Assembly: GCA_016938795.1 (NCBI GenBank)
Contig: JAFGTZ010000419.1
Coordinates: 1 to 7,347 of the forward strand
Source of the DNA: Chromatiaceae bacterium
Lineage (GTDB): Bacteria; Pseudomonadota; Gammaproteobacteria; Chromatiales; Chromatiaceae
Direction: 5' to 3'
Length of the DNA stretch: 7,347 nucleotides
The position numbers and the translations under genes are program-made. The notes under the pieces are model-generated. The model was not told the origin of the DNA, did not search any database, and saw only the letters and a program-made list of their open reading frames with translations. Positions 6,824 through 7,347 of the stretch are shown here, in pieces. Every line of letters starts with the position of its first letter. Position 1 is the stretch's first letter.

Positions 6824-7288
6824 ATGTCAGAAGAAGAAGGTCGTTTCACCATCCAACTCGAACAACCCCAGGACTACCAGATCAAGGTCACCTTCGACTG
6901 GCCTGGGGTGCCCGATCTGCTCATGGACGAACCGCCGCCGCTCGGCGAGCGCCAGGGGCCCAACGCCTCGCGCCTGCTTGCCGCCGCTGCGGCCAACTGT
7001 CTGAGCGCCAGCCTGCTCTTTTGCGCCTTCAAGAACGATCCGCCGCCCGATGCGGTGCGTACCGAGGCCACCTGCATCATGGTGCGCAACGCACAGAAGC
7101 GTCTGCGCATCGGCGCTCTGGAGGTGCGTCTCAGCGTGAGCGACGCGCTGCGCGACTCGCCCCGCTTCGCGCGCTGCAAAACGCTCTTCGAGGACTTCTG
7201 CGTGGTCTCGGCGAGCATCCGCCAGGGCATTCCCATGCGCGTCATCATCACCGACCGTACCGGCGCCATCCTGCACGAATCCGCCTGA
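6824..7288 (+). CDS. OsmC/Ohr-family thiol redox protein
   Basis: The 154-residue protein starts at ATG 6824, with AGGAG at 6811-6815 eight bases upstream. Family features are a helix carrying NCLSASL with Cys59, and FCVVSASIRQGIPMRV with Cys126 near the C-terminus. These two cysteines match the reactive pair expected in OsmC/Ohr peroxidases, which reduce organic hydroperoxides and work as cytoplasmic dimers. Three other cysteines (67, 84, 118) are present. There is no signal peptide or membrane segment. Length is close to the usual 140-150 residues. The sequence is not close enough to OsmC or Ohr proper for me to assign either symbol, and some family members of this general type have no proven peroxidase activity. 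It has its own promoter and is divergent from pyrD. A short tandem repeat begins four bases after its stop codon, and no terminator hairpin is visible. Confidence 0.92.
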   Translation: MSEEEGRFTIQLEQPQDYQIKVTFDWPGVPDLLMDEPPPLGERQGPNASRLLAAAAANCLSASLLFCAFKNDPPPDAVRTEATCIMVRNAQKRLRIGALEVRLSVSDALRDSPRFARCKTLFEDFCVVSASIRQGIPMRVIITDRTGAILHESA

Positions 7289-7292
7289 TTCC

Positions 7293-7347
<55 letters not shown>

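Overview
This window is GC-rich, densely coding DNA from a proteobacterium. It holds four protein genes with little space between them. A gammaproteobacterium is the best guess, possibly a purple sulfur or related environmental lineage. The guess rests on a class 2 (quinone-linked) PyrD, an OsmC-family protein and very large PAS-rich signalling proteins. It is an inference from protein style, since there is no rRNA or tRNA gene here to place the organism.

Region 1 (bases 2-5576, plus strand) is a two-gene signalling operon. The first gene enters from the left edge, already inside a CheR methyltransferase domain. It continues through a PAS-like region, a long NEEL-heptad coiled coil and two more PAS-type domains, and then stops. 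The second gene overlaps its end by 8 bases (ATGAGTGA). It encodes a 1151-residue soluble protein with four PAS domains, a GAF-like segment, a GGDEF domain with an intact inhibitory site, and an EAL domain whose catalytic motifs are all present. Together they look like a sensory/methyltransferase scaffold paired with a bifunctional cyclic-di-GMP enzyme.

Region 2 (5592-6638, minus strand) is pyrD, convergent with the signalling operon. Only 15 bases separate the two stop codons, and an inverted repeat spans both stops.

Region 3 (6639-6823) is a 185-base divergent intergenic region with short direct and inverted repeats and an extended -10 promoter facing right. Region 4 (6824-7288, plus strand) is an OsmC-family redox gene with a good ribosome binding site. 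Region 5 (7293 to the window edge) is a perfect 7-base tandem repeat that starts four bases after the osmC-like stop codon and runs out of the window.

I found no mobile element, CRISPR array or structural RNA. The most notable points are the translationally coupled CheR-PAS / PAS-GGDEF-EAL pair, the heptanucleotide tandem array, and a purine-rich patch of rare codons inside the second gene.
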